A stretch of DNA of 64,000 bases from Chromobacterium rhizoryzae (GTDB taxonomy: Bacteria; Pseudomonadota; Gammaproteobacteria; Burkholderiales; Chromobacteriaceae), in the NCBI RefSeq assembly GCF_020544465.1, contig NZ_CP066126.1, positions 2,294,001-2,358,000 of the forward strand, written 5' to 3'. Every line of letters starts with the position of its first letter. Positions within the stretch are counted from its first letter, which is position 1. The position numbers were made by a program, and so were the translations under genes. A model generated the notes under the pieces. That model was not told where the DNA came from and did no database searches. It saw only the letters and a list, made by a program, of their open reading frames with translations. Shown piece after piece: positions 32,554-41,051 of this stretch.

Positions 32554-33498
32554 TTACGGCAGATGGGAGAGGGCGTCGGCCATCAGCTGGAACAGGCCGT
32601 CGGAGTCCACCTCGGTCAGGTAGAGCGCGTTGGGCGCGCGGCCGGATTCGCCGTGCCAGTCCACCACGGTGGCGCCGGTGGTGTAGTGGCCGGCCAGTTC
32701 CACCACCACGTTGACTTCGCGGCCGCGGAACAGCTCGGGGCGCAGCAGATAGGCGATCACGCAGGGGTCGTGCACCGGCGCGCCGTCCTGGCCCAGCTTT
32801 TGCACATCGTAGCGCTCCAGCGAAGTCAGCAGCGCGGCCGCCAGCGGGCCGCAGCGGTTGGGCAGGCCGCGCAGCCATTCCACGCGCGCCGGCGTGGTCG
32901 TGGCCTGGTGGGTGACGTCCAGCGGCAAGATCACGATGGGCGCGCCGCAGCGCAGCACGATGTCGGCCGCGTGCGGGTCGGTGTGGATGTTGAACTCCGC
33001 CGCCGGAGTCATATTGCCGCCGGCGAAATAGCCGCCGCCCATCAGCACGATGCGGCCGATGCGTGCTGCGATGTCCGGCGCGCGGCGCAAGGCCAGCGCG
33101 ATATTGCTCAGCGGGCCCACCGGGCACAGGGTGACGCTGCCGGCCGGTTCGCGGCGCAGGGTGTCCACGATGAAGTCCACTGCGTGTTCGGCGCGCACCG
33201 GCATGGCGGGCTCGTGCAGCGGCGCGCCGTCCAGGCCGCTGGCGCCGTGCACGTGTTCGGCGCCCTGATAGGGCTGGACCAGCGGCCGGTCGGCGCCGGC
33301 GTAGACGGGCACGTCGCCGCGGCCGGCCCATTCGCAGACGATGCGGGCGTTGCGGGTGGTCAGTTCCACGCCCACGTTGCCGGCCACCGTGGTCAGGCCG
33401 AGCAGCTCGATGTCGGCGCTCGCGCCCAGCAGGAACAGGATGGCGACCGCGTCGTCGAGGCCAGGGTCCGTGTCGAAGATGACGCGATGCTGTTTCAT
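32554..33498 (-). CDS. Inosine-uridine-type nucleoside hydrolase
   Basis: 314 residues. The calcium-binding signature DTDPGLDDAVAILFLLGA stands at the N-terminus. LTTVAGNVG, HAVDFIVDTLR, LCPVGPLSNIALALRR and NIHTDPHAADIVL follow in family order. Cleaves ribonucleosides into base and ribose for salvage. The start MKQHRVIFDTDPG (ATG 33496-33498) has GGAG upstream; the frame continues 9 codons further without need. Confidence 0.93.
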   Translation of the reverse strand: MKQHRVIFDTDPGLDDAVAILFLLGASADIELLGLTTVAGNVGVELTTRNARIVCEWAGRGDVPVYAGADRPLVQPYQGAEHVHGASGLDGAPLHEPAMPVRAEHAVDFIVDTLRREPAGSVTLCPVGPLSNIALALRRAPDIAARIGRIVLMGGGYFAGGNMTPAAEFNIHTDPHAADIVLRCGAPIVILPLDVTHQATTTPARVEWLRGLPNRCGPLAAALLTSLERYDVQKLGQDGAPVHDPCVIAYLLRPELFRGREVNVVVELAGHYTTGATVVDWHGESGRAPNALYLTEVDSDGLFQLMADALSHLP

Positions 33499-33585
33499 GT
33501 CGGCTCCATTGGGCAATGTCATCAAGGGGGCGAAGGATGCCGCAGCGCTTGGCGGCGCGTCAAGGCGAGCTCCGGCGCGCCCGGC

Positions 33586-34032
33586 TTATCCGGGGCTCCA
33601 TTCATAGACCCGGAATTCGCTATCCAGTTTAAATCCTGATTGTTCGTACAGCCGCTGCGCGTTCAGATTGCCGTGCGCGGTTTGCAGCGTGAGGCCGCCG
33701 CCCAGCGCGGCGACATGGGCCTGGCAACGCTCCAGCAATACGCGGCCGACGCCGCCGCCGCGGCAGGCCGGCGATACGAACAAGTCGTGCAGCAGCCAGT
33801 GCGGGCGCAGGGAGAGCGAGGAGAAGCCGGGATAGAGCAGGGCGAAGCCTTGGACGCCGGCGGCGTCTTCCGCCAGGAAGACCACCGCTTCGCCCGTGCT
33901 CAGCCGCTGTTCCAGGAAGGCGGCGCAGGCTTCCGCCGGCTGCGCGACCTGATAGAAATCGAGATAAGCCAGAAACAAGGGCAGCCAGCAGCGGACGGAT
34001 TCCGCGCCGGCCTGGCGGATGGCGATTTGCAT
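33586..34032 (-). CDS. GNAT-family acetyltransferase
   Basis: 148 residues. The acetyl-CoA-binding motif appears as LLHDLFVSPACRGGGVGRVL, followed by LTLQTAHGNLNAQRLYEQSG and FKLDSEFRVYEW. Acetyl acceptor unknown. Divergent from dusC with only 58 bases between the starts, so their promoters must overlap. Confidence 0.88.
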   Translation of the reverse strand: MQIAIRQAGAESVRCWLPLFLAYLDFYQVAQPAEACAAFLEQRLSTGEAVVFLAEDAAGVQGFALLYPGFSSLSLRPHWLLHDLFVSPACRGGGVGRVLLERCQAHVAALGGGLTLQTAHGNLNAQRLYEQSGFKLDSEFRVYEWSPG

Positions 34033-34090
34033 TGAATGCCTTTCCCCGCTTTGCGGTACAATATTCGCCTTTTTTCCGGCGATGTTTGCA

Positions 34091-35038
34091 ATGAAATTGG
34101 TTCTTGCCCCGATGGAGGGCCTGGTGGACGAGGCGATGCGCGATGTGCTGACCCGGGTGGGCGGCATTGATCTGTGCGTGACCGAGTTCGTCCGCGTCAC
34201 CTCGGCGCTCCTGCCCACCCGCACTTTCATGCGGCTGGCCCCGGAGCTGGCGCGCGGCGGCAAGACCCGCGCCGGCGTCACGGTGCGGGTGCAATTGCTG
34301 GGTTCGGACCCGGCCTGTCTGGCCGAGAACGCCGCCAAGGCCGCCAGCCTGGGCGCGCCGGGCATAGACCTGAATTTCGGCTGTCCGGCGCCCACTGTCA
34401 ACCGCCATCGCGGCGGCGCCGTCCTGCTCAACGATCCCGAGCTGTTGTTCCAGATCGTCCAGGCGGTGCGCGCGGCGGTGCCGGCCGAAATACCGGTCAC
34501 CGCCAAAATGCGGCTGGGCTATGAAGACAAAAGCCGGGCCTTGGAATGCGCGCGGGCGCTGGAAGCCGGCGGCGCGCAGGAACTGGCGGTGCACGGCCGC
34601 ACCAAGGTGGAGGGCTACCGGCCGCCGGCGCATTGGGACTGGATCGCCCGCATCCGCGAGAGCGTGGCGGTGCCGGTGGTGGCCAACGGCGAGGTGTGGA
34701 CGCTGGACGATTACCGCGCCATCCGCGAGCAAAGCGGCTGCGACACGGTGATGATAGGCCGCGGCCTGGTGGCCTGCCCGGACCTGGCGCTGCGCATCAA
34801 GCGCGGGGACGGCGCCGAAGCCATGCCCTGGAGCGAGATGCAGCCCTGGGTGCTGGACCTGTTTCTGCAGTGCCGCGTCCAGTCCGAGGACGGACGCTAC
34901 CCGGTGGCGCGCACCAAGCAATGGCTGGGGCAGCTCAAGCGCACCTGGCCCGAGGCCGGCGCCTTGTTCGAGCGCATCCGCAGGCTGACCACGCCGGACG
35001 ATGTGGAACCTGTACTGCGAGACATGCTTGCTAAGTAA
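34091..35038 (+). CDS. dusC: tRNA-dihydrouridine synthase, DusC type
   Basis: 315 residues, an FMN barrel that reduces a uridine in tRNA. Visible: LVLAPMEGLVDEAMRDVLTR, TEFVRVTSALLPTRTF, the catalytic Cys in LNFGCPAPTVNRHRGGA, AVHGRTKVEGYRPPAHWD and VVANGEVWTLDDY. The CPAPTVNRHRGG and VANGE(V/I)W forms point to DusC rather than DusA or DusB. ATG 34091 is chosen from the usual N-terminus MKLVLAPMEG. Confidence 0.92.
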   Translation: MKLVLAPMEGLVDEAMRDVLTRVGGIDLCVTEFVRVTSALLPTRTFMRLAPELARGGKTRAGVTVRVQLLGSDPACLAENAAKAASLGAPGIDLNFGCPAPTVNRHRGGAVLLNDPELLFQIVQAVRAAVPAEIPVTAKMRLGYEDKSRALECARALEAGGAQELAVHGRTKVEGYRPPAHWDWIARIRESVAVPVVANGEVWTLDDYRAIREQSGCDTVMIGRGLVACPDLALRIKRGDGAEAMPWSEMQPWVLDLFLQCRVQSEDGRYPVARTKQWLGQLKRTWPEAGALFERIRRLTTPDDVEPVLRDMLAK

Positions 35039-35163
35039 ATGTACTCATATCTAAATGCTATGGGAATGTGTAGCATTCAATTGCGCGCTGCACTGGTATA
35101 GCAGGGCGCTGTGATTCCGGCGGCTCCCCAGCTCCGGCGATTACACTTCCCCGATACCTTGCA

Positions 35164-35192
35164 GCCCTCCCTACACGGGAGGGATTTTTTTT
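35164..35192 (+). terminator. Terminator after dusC
   Basis: CCCTCC-CTACAC-GGGAGGG followed by eight T, about 125 bases beyond the dusC stop. The following channel gene therefore needs its own promoter. Confidence 0.9.
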
Positions 35193-35308
35193 ATCCGCCG
35201 CGATGGACTATCAATGAAAAGCGGCCGGCCTGTTGTTTCCCCCTCTTCCCTGCCGCAGCGGCGCCGCCATCGGCGGTTTCCCATCAAAGATTTCATCGCG
35301 GAGGCGGC

Positions 35309-36844
35309 ATGGATACGGCCCCGACGGTTAGCTGGCTGGAAAAGCTGATCCCTCAGGCGTGGCACGACAGTCTGACGCTGTTCGTGGCGCTGACGGCCGC
35401 CTGCGCCGCCTTGCTCTATCTGCTGCGGCCGGAAGCCCGCAAGTCGACGCTGCGTTCGCTGCTGGCCGCCGCCGTTGCGCTGGTGGTGATCAATCTGGGT
35501 CCGCAGGGCGATCAGGCGGTGGCGGAGTGGATCAAGCAGGTGGCCATCATCGTGCTGGGCCTGGCGCTGATCCGGCTGTGGGCGATGATGTTGATGCGCT
35601 TGTTCCTGCCCTTGCTGCGCCTGCATCCGCCGCGCATTCTGGAAGACATCCTGCTGGTGCTGGGCTGCGTGGGCTGGGGCCTGGTGCTCTTGCGCCTGGC
35701 CGGCCTGGACCTGAGCCACATCGTCACCACCTCGGCGGTGATCACCGGCGTGCTGGCGTTTTCCATGCAGGACACGCTGGGCAATATCCTGGCCGGTCTG
35801 TCGCTGCAACTGGACAATTCGGTGGAGGTGGGGGACTGGATCAAGTCCGGCGAGCTGTCCGGCCGGGTGGTGGAAATCAATTGGCGCGCCACCCTGGTGG
35901 AAACCCGCAACTGGGAAACCGTGGTGATTCCCAACAGCCAGCTGATGAAGGGGCAGTTCGCCATCCTGGGCAAGCACCAGGGCGGCCCGCTGCAATGGCG
36001 GCGCTGGGTGTGGTTCAACATCAATTGGGACACGCTGCCCAATCAGATCATCACCGTGGTGGAGCGCTCCTTGCGCGAGGCGCAACTGCCCGGCGTGGCC
36101 TTGTCGCCGGAGCCCAACTGTATTTTGATGGGTTTCGAGAACGGCTACAGCAAGTACGCGGTGCGTTACTGGCTGACGGATCTCGCCGCCGACGATCTGA
36201 CCGATTCCGTGGTGCGCACCCATATCGACGCCGCCTTGCGCCGCCATAATCTGAAAATGTCCTCGCCGCACTACAATGTGCTGACCATCAAGGACAATGA
36301 AAAGTATATGGAAGCGCGGATGAAGAAGCACCTGGAGGAGAGGGTGCAGGCGCTGCGCAAGGTGGAGCTGCTGACCAGCCTCAACGACGAGGAAATGGTG
36401 GTGTTGGCCGATCAGCTCAAGTTCACGCCCTTCGTCACCGGCGACATCATCATGCATCAGGGCGCGGTCGCGCATTGGCTCTACATCATGCTCAGCGGCG
36501 AGGTGGAGGTGTGGGTGAACCTGCCGGACGGCAGCCGCAAGCTGGTGGACGTGCTGGAGGGCGGCAATTTCTTCGGCGAGATGGGCTTGATGACCGGCGA
36601 GGCGCGCAGCGGCACCGTGATCGCGCGTTCCAATGTGGAGTGCCTGCGGCTGGACAAGGAATCCTTCCAGTCCATTCTGAGTTCGCGCAAGGAGTTGGCC
36701 GAGGCGATCTCGTCGATTCTGGCGGAACGCCTGGCCGAGCGCACCCGCAAGCTGCCGCAGGATTGGCAGGAGGGCCACGGCTCGCCGCAGCGGGCGGAGC
36801 TGGTGGACAAGATCCGGCGTTTCTTCGGCCTGGCCAAGCATTGA
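35309..36844 (+). CDS. MscS-like channel with C-terminal cyclic-nucleotide-binding domain
   Basis: 511 residues. Several N-terminal membrane helices are followed by the MscS pore helix and beta domain (VITGVLAFSMQDTLGNILAG, LQLDNSVEVGDWIKSG, NWETVVIPNSQLMKGQFAI). After about residue 370 a CRP-like domain begins (FTPFVTGDIIMHQGAVAHWL, YIMLSGEVEVWVNLPDG) with a phosphate-binding cassette FFGEMGLMTGEARSGTVIA that keeps the Gly-Glu and Arg. This is the layout of bacterial cyclic-nucleotide-gated (bCNG) channels. ATG 35309 has GGAGGCGG upstream; upstream in-frame sequence includes the dusC terminator. Confidence 0.92.
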   Translation: MDTAPTVSWLEKLIPQAWHDSLTLFVALTAACAALLYLLRPEARKSTLRSLLAAAVALVVINLGPQGDQAVAEWIKQVAIIVLGLALIRLWAMMLMRLFLPLLRLHPPRILEDILLVLGCVGWGLVLLRLAGLDLSHIVTTSAVITGVLAFSMQDTLGNILAGLSLQLDNSVEVGDWIKSGELSGRVVEINWRATLVETRNWETVVIPNSQLMKGQFAILGKHQGGPLQWRRWVWFNINWDTLPNQIITVVERSLREAQLPGVALSPEPNCILMGFENGYSKYAVRYWLTDLAADDLTDSVVRTHIDAALRRHNLKMSSPHYNVLTIKDNEKYMEARMKKHLEERVQALRKVELLTSLNDEEMVVLADQLKFTPFVTGDIIMHQGAVAHWLYIMLSGEVEVWVNLPDGSRKLVDVLEGGNFFGEMGLMTGEARSGTVIARSNVECLRLDKESFQSILSSRKELAEAISSILAERLAERTRKLPQDWQEGHGSPQRAELVDKIRRFFGLAKH

Positions 36845-36904
36845 CCGTCATTCAGCACCGCCTGGATGGGCTTGCCGCGCCAAATGCGTGGCGGCTGGTC
36901 TCCG

Positions 36905-36940
36905 GAGCCTTGTCAGCGGCCCCAAGGCGGGGCCGCGCGA
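36905..36940 (-). terminator. GC-rich hairpin after mmsB
   Basis: GCGGCCCC-AAGGC-GGGGCCGC is a perfect stem between the stops of the channel gene and mmsB, a likely end for the valine operon. T tracts are absent. Confidence 0.5.
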
Positions 36941-36946
36941 CAGTAC

Positions 36947-37837
36947 TCAATCCAGCGGGTGGAAGTGCTTGAGGATGCTGGAGAAGTCCAGTTTGCCGAA
37001 GCCGGCCTGCGCGTGTTCCTCGTACAGATTGCGGGCCAGCGATCCCAGCGGATTGGCCGCGTGGCTGTGCAGCGCGGTTTCCTCGGCCAGGCCCAGGTCT
37101 TTCAGCATCAGTTCAGTCATGAAGCCGCCGCTGTAGCCGCGGCTGGCCGGCGCGTTCTCCATCACGCCGGGCCAGGGGTTGTACAGCTCGGTGGCCCAGT
37201 TGCGGCCGGAGCTCTGGCTGATGATGTCGGACAGCACCTTGGGGTCCAGCCCGTTCTTCACGCCCAGCGCCAGCGCCTCCGCGGTGCCGGCCATCAGGAT
37301 GCCCAGCAGCATATTGTTGCAGATCTTGGCGGTCTGGCCGGCGCCGGCGGCGCCGGCGTGGAAGATGTTCTTGCCCATGGCTTGCAGCAGAGGCCGCGCC
37401 CGTTCCAGCTCGGCGGCGGCGCCGCCGACGATGAAGGTCAAGGTGCCGGCGGCGGCGCCGGCGGTGCCGCCGGACACCGGCGCGTCCAGCATCTTGAGGC
37501 CGGCGGCGTCGGCCGCGGCGGCCACCTTGCGCGCGGTGGCGGCGTCTATGGTGCTGCAATCGATGACCAGGGCGCCGGCCGGCAGTTGCGCGAACAGGCC
37601 GGACTCGCCCAGGTACAGGCCTTCCACGTGGCGGCCGGCCGGCAGCATGGAAATCACCGCGTCGGCGCCGCGGACGGCGTCGGCGGCGCTGGCGGCCGCG
37701 CGCGCGCCGGCGGCGACCAGCTTGGCCAGCGCGTCGGCGGACAGGTCGAACACGTTCAACTTATAACCCTGCTTCAGCAGGTTGGCGGCCATGGGGCCGC
37801 CCATATTGCCCAGGCCGATGAAGGCGATGGTTTGCAT
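36947..37837 (-). CDS. mmsB: 3-Hydroxyisobutyrate dehydrogenase
   Basis: 296 residues. Oxidises 3-hydroxyisobutyrate to methylmalonate semialdehyde with NAD+. The dinucleotide fold opens IAFIGLGNMGGPMAANLLKQ; DAPVSGGTAGAAAGTLTFIV is the substrate loop; the catalytic Lys lies in GAGQTAKICNNMLLGILMAG. Last gene of the six-gene minus-strand operon. Confidence 0.95.
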   Translation of the reverse strand: MQTIAFIGLGNMGGPMAANLLKQGYKLNVFDLSADALAKLVAAGARAAASAADAVRGADAVISMLPAGRHVEGLYLGESGLFAQLPAGALVIDCSTIDAATARKVAAAADAAGLKMLDAPVSGGTAGAAAGTLTFIVGGAAAELERARPLLQAMGKNIFHAGAAGAGQTAKICNNMLLGILMAGTAEALALGVKNGLDPKVLSDIISQSSGRNWATELYNPWPGVMENAPASRGYSGGFMTELMLKDLGLAEETALHSHAANPLGSLARNLYEEHAQAGFGKLDFSSILKHFHPLD

Positions 37838-37855
37838 CTTCTCTCTCCTCGATTG

Positions 37856-38974
37856 TTATTGGAGCGCGGCCAGCGGGTGGTCGGCCTCCGTCCACGGCGA
37901 ATCGAAATGGCTGTCCACCCAGCCCGGCGGAATATCGCCCAGCTCGCGGCAATGCCATTGCGGCGCGCGGTCCTTGTCCACCAGCAGCGCGCGCACGCCT
38001 TCGCGGAAGTCCGGCTTGGCGCAGAAGTTGACCGACAGCGCCAGCTCCATGCGCAGGACCTCGGCCAGGGACAGGTGTTTGGCGCGCTGGAAGATTTCCC
38101 AGCAGACGGCGGCGGACGTCGGGCAGCCGTGAGCGAAGCTCTTGGCGGCGCCGGCCAGCCACGGGTCTTCGAAGGCGGTGTCGCGCAGCGCGGCGGCCAC
38201 CGCTTCCAGGCTGCCGCGGTTCATCAGCTGATGCACCGCCAGCAGATTGCGGCCGGCGTTGGCCTCCGGCAGCGCCACGTCGCGCTCCATCTCGTTGAGC
38301 AGGGCGCTGACCAGGCCGTGGTGGCGTTCCGCCGGCTGCTCCCAGGCCAGATCGCGCAGCGCGGTCAGCAGCGGGGTCTGGCCGTCGGCCGGCAGCACAT
38401 GGTCGGCCAGATTGCACAGCAAGGCGTCGCCGGCGTTCAGCGGCGCGCCGGTCAGGCCCAGGAACAGGCCGAGCTTGGCCGGCATCCGTTGCAGGAACCA
38501 GCTGCCGGCCACGTCCGGGTACAGGCCTATGGTGATTTCCGGCATCGCGATGCGGGTGGCCGGGGTGGCCACGCGGTGGCTGGCGCCGGCCATCAGGCCC
38601 AGGCCGCCGCCCATGACGATGCCGCCGCCCCATACGATCAGCGGCTTGCGGTAGCGGTGGATGCGGTAGTCGAGCCGGTATTCCTCGCTGAAGAAGGCGA
38701 CGGCGTGCGGGTTGGGATAGACCTCGCCGTCTTCCAGCAGCGCGGCGCGCAGCGAGCGCACGTCGCCGCCGGCGCAGAAGGCCTTGTCGCCGGCGCCGCG
38801 CAGCAGCACGGCCACCACGGCGTCGTCGTTCTCCCAGGCGCTCAAGCGCGCGTCCAGCAGCCGTATCATGTCCAGCGTCAGCGCGTTCAGCGATTTTTCC
38901 GCGTTCAGCGTGGCGATGGCGATGCGCTGGCCGCCTCGGACCGGCAGTTCTTCAAACAGTACCAGGTTGGACAT
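37856..38974 (-). CDS. 3-Hydroxyisobutyryl-CoA hydrolase
   Basis: 372 residues, a crotonase-fold thioesterase releasing 3-hydroxyisobutyrate. It is longer than a normal enoyl-CoA hydratase by a C-terminal extension, as HIBCH proteins are. AFCAGGDVRSLRAAL and IVWGGGIVMGGGLGLMAGAS form the oxyanion region, and ITIGLYPDVAGSWFLQRMP carries the conserved Glu/Asp area. Sits between mmsB and the hydratase gene, in pathway order. Confidence 0.93.
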   Translation of the reverse strand: MSNLVLFEELPVRGGQRIAIATLNAEKSLNALTLDMIRLLDARLSAWENDDAVVAVLLRGAGDKAFCAGGDVRSLRAALLEDGEVYPNPHAVAFFSEEYRLDYRIHRYRKPLIVWGGGIVMGGGLGLMAGASHRVATPATRIAMPEITIGLYPDVAGSWFLQRMPAKLGLFLGLTGAPLNAGDALLCNLADHVLPADGQTPLLTALRDLAWEQPAERHHGLVSALLNEMERDVALPEANAGRNLLAVHQLMNRGSLEAVAAALRDTAFEDPWLAGAAKSFAHGCPTSAAVCWEIFQRAKHLSLAEVLRMELALSVNFCAKPDFREGVRALLVDKDRAPQWHCRELGDIPPGWVDSHFDSPWTEADHPLAALQ

Positions 38975-38998
38975 GGCGGATTCGTCCTTGGGTGAGGG

Positions 38999-39781
38999 TC
39001 AGGCGTTCTTCCATTGCGGCGCGCGTTTTTCCAGGAAGGCGCGGGTGCCTTCGCCCTGGTCCTGGGTGTCGAACAGCTTGATGAAGCCTTCGCGCTCGTG
39101 GATCAGATTGTGAGCCGGCGGCTGCAGCCGCGCGCGCTGCACCAGTTGCTTGCACACCGCCACCGAGGACGGCGACTGGCGCGCGGCTTGTTCCGCCAGC
39201 TTGAGCGCGGCGTCCAGCGCCTGGCCCTTGGCCACCACTTCTTCCACCAGGCCGATGCGCTCGGCGGTGCGCGCGTCGATGCGCTCGCCGCACAGAATCA
39301 TGCGCTTGGCCCAGCCTTCGCCCACCAGCCAGGGCAGGTTCTGGGTGCCGCCGGCGCAGGGCAGCAGGCCGACGCCGGCTTCCGGCAGCGCCATTTGCGC
39401 CTGTTCTTCGGCGATGCGGATGTCGCAGGCCAGCGCGCACTCCAGGCCGCCGCCCATCGCATAGCCGTTGACGGCGGCGATGCTGACGCCGCGGAAGGCG
39501 GACAAGGCCTCGAAGGCCTCGCCGAACAGCATGGTCATCTCGGTGGCCACCTTTTTGTCGCCGTCGGCGAACAGCTTGAGGTCTGCGCCGGCGGAGAAGA
39601 ACTTCTCGCCCTGGCCGGTGATCACCAGCGCATAGATGTCGCGGTCGGCGTTCAGGTCCGCCACCAGCCGTTTCAGCGCGCTCAGGCTGTCGCGGTTCCA
39701 GGTGTTGGCCGGCGGATTGTCTATGGTGATCACGGCGGTGTGGCCGCGTTTTTCCACGTTCAGGTGGGCGTAGTGATTCAT
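38999..39781 (-). CDS. Enoyl-CoA hydratase
   Basis: 260 residues, crotonase fold. FFSAGADLKLFADGD and AAVNGYAMGGGLECALACDI form the oxyanion hole. ALPEAGVGLLPCAGGTQNLP supplies the first Glu. Expected to hydrate methacrylyl-CoA (valine route), perhaps also other short enoyl-CoAs. The start ATG 39779-39781 (MNHYAHLNVEK) is preferred over an in-frame upstream ATG that lies in the gap. Confidence 0.92.
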   Translation of the reverse strand: MNHYAHLNVEKRGHTAVITIDNPPANTWNRDSLSALKRLVADLNADRDIYALVITGQGEKFFSAGADLKLFADGDKKVATEMTMLFGEAFEALSAFRGVSIAAVNGYAMGGGLECALACDIRIAEEQAQMALPEAGVGLLPCAGGTQNLPWLVGEGWAKRMILCGERIDARTAERIGLVEEVVAKGQALDAALKLAEQAARQSPSSVAVCKQLVQRARLQPPAHNLIHEREGFIKLFDTQDQGEGTRAFLEKRAPQWKNA

Positions 39782-39877
39782 AGCGTATGCCTTTATGGAT
39801 TCGGTGTGGATGAGGGAGGCCGGAAAACCCCGCGGCGAGCCGGCGCAACGCAGCATCAGGGATGTTTCCGGCTTCGC

Positions 39878-41038
39878 TCAGCGCAGGGTTTCCAGCGCGC
39901 CGTCCTGCAACAGCTTGCGCGCCACGATCATCCGCATCACTTCATTGGTGCCTTCCAGAATCTGGTGCACGCGCAGGTCGCGCACATGGCGTTCCAGCGG
40001 GAAGTCCTTCAGATAGCCGTAGCCGCCGAACAGTTGCAGCGCGTTGTTGGCCACATTGAAACTCAAATCGGTGGCCAGCCGCTTTGCCATGGCGCAATAA
40101 GCGCCGGCGTCCGGGCTGGCCTGGTCCAGTTTCCACGCCGCCAGCCGCACCATCTGCCGCGCGGCCACCAGCTCGGTCAGCATGTCCGCCAGCCGGAACT
40201 GCACGCTTTGCAGCTCGGCCAGCGGCTGGCCGAATTGCTGGCGTTCCTGCACATAGCGCTGGGCGGCGGCCAGCGCGGCCTGGGCGGTGCCCACCGCGCA
40301 GGTGGCGATATTGATGCGGCCGCCGTCCAGGCCCTTCATCGCGAAGGCGAAGCCCTGGCCTTCCTCGCCCAGCCGGTTGGCGGCCGGGATTTCCACATTG
40401 TCGAAGGTGATGGCGCGGGTGGGCTGGCTGTTCCAGCCCATTTTTTTCTCTTTCTTGCCGTATTGCACGCCGGGCGCGTCCGCCGGCACCACGAAGGCGG
40501 ACACGCCCTTGGGGCCGGGGCCGCCGGTGCGCGCCATCACCACCAGCACCTGGGTGCTGCCGGCGCCGGAGATGAACATCTTGGAGCCGTTGAGCACATA
40601 GCTATCGCCCTTGCGCTCGGCGCGGGTCTTCAGCGAGGCGGCGTCGGAGCCGGCGCCGGGCTCGGTCAGGCAGTAGCTGCCCAGCAGCTCGCCGCTGACC
40701 ATGCGCGGCACCCAGCGCTCGGCCAGTTCCGGGCTGCCGAAGCTGGCTATCATCCAGCTGACCATATTGTGGATGGTCAGATAGGCGGCGGTGGAGGTGC
40801 AGCCGGCGGCCAGTTCTTCAAAGACGATGGCGGAGTCCTGCCGCGACAGGCCCAGGCCGCCGTAGGCTTCCGGCGTGTACAGGCCGAGAAAGCCCATCTC
40901 GCCGCTGCGGCGGATCACCTCCAGCGGGAAGGTTTCCTCTTCGTCCCATTCCGCGGCGCGTGGCGCGAGCTCGCTGGCGGCGAAGTCGCGGGCGCTGTCC
41001 TGAAAGGCGATTTGTTCTTCGGTCAGTGCGAAATCCAT
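39878..41038 (-). CDS. Acyl-CoA dehydrogenase (probably isobutyryl-CoA dehydrogenase)
   Basis: 386 residues. The N-terminus is MDFALTEEQIAFQDSARDFA. YCLTEPGAGSDAASLKTRAE is the first family signature and QLFGGYGYLKDFPLERHVRD the second; the catalytic Glu is expected in QILEGTNEVMRMIVARKLL. FAD-linked; passes electrons to ETF. The operon context argues for isobutyryl-CoA (valine) as substrate. Confidence 0.93.
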   Translation of the reverse strand: MDFALTEEQIAFQDSARDFAASELAPRAAEWDEEETFPLEVIRRSGEMGFLGLYTPEAYGGLGLSRQDSAIVFEELAAGCTSTAAYLTIHNMVSWMIASFGSPELAERWVPRMVSGELLGSYCLTEPGAGSDAASLKTRAERKGDSYVLNGSKMFISGAGSTQVLVVMARTGGPGPKGVSAFVVPADAPGVQYGKKEKKMGWNSQPTRAITFDNVEIPAANRLGEEGQGFAFAMKGLDGGRINIATCAVGTAQAALAAAQRYVQERQQFGQPLAELQSVQFRLADMLTELVAARQMVRLAAWKLDQASPDAGAYCAMAKRLATDLSFNVANNALQLFGGYGYLKDFPLERHVRDLRVHQILEGTNEVMRMIVARKLLQDGALETLR

Positions 41039-41051
41039 GGCGGGCTCCCGG

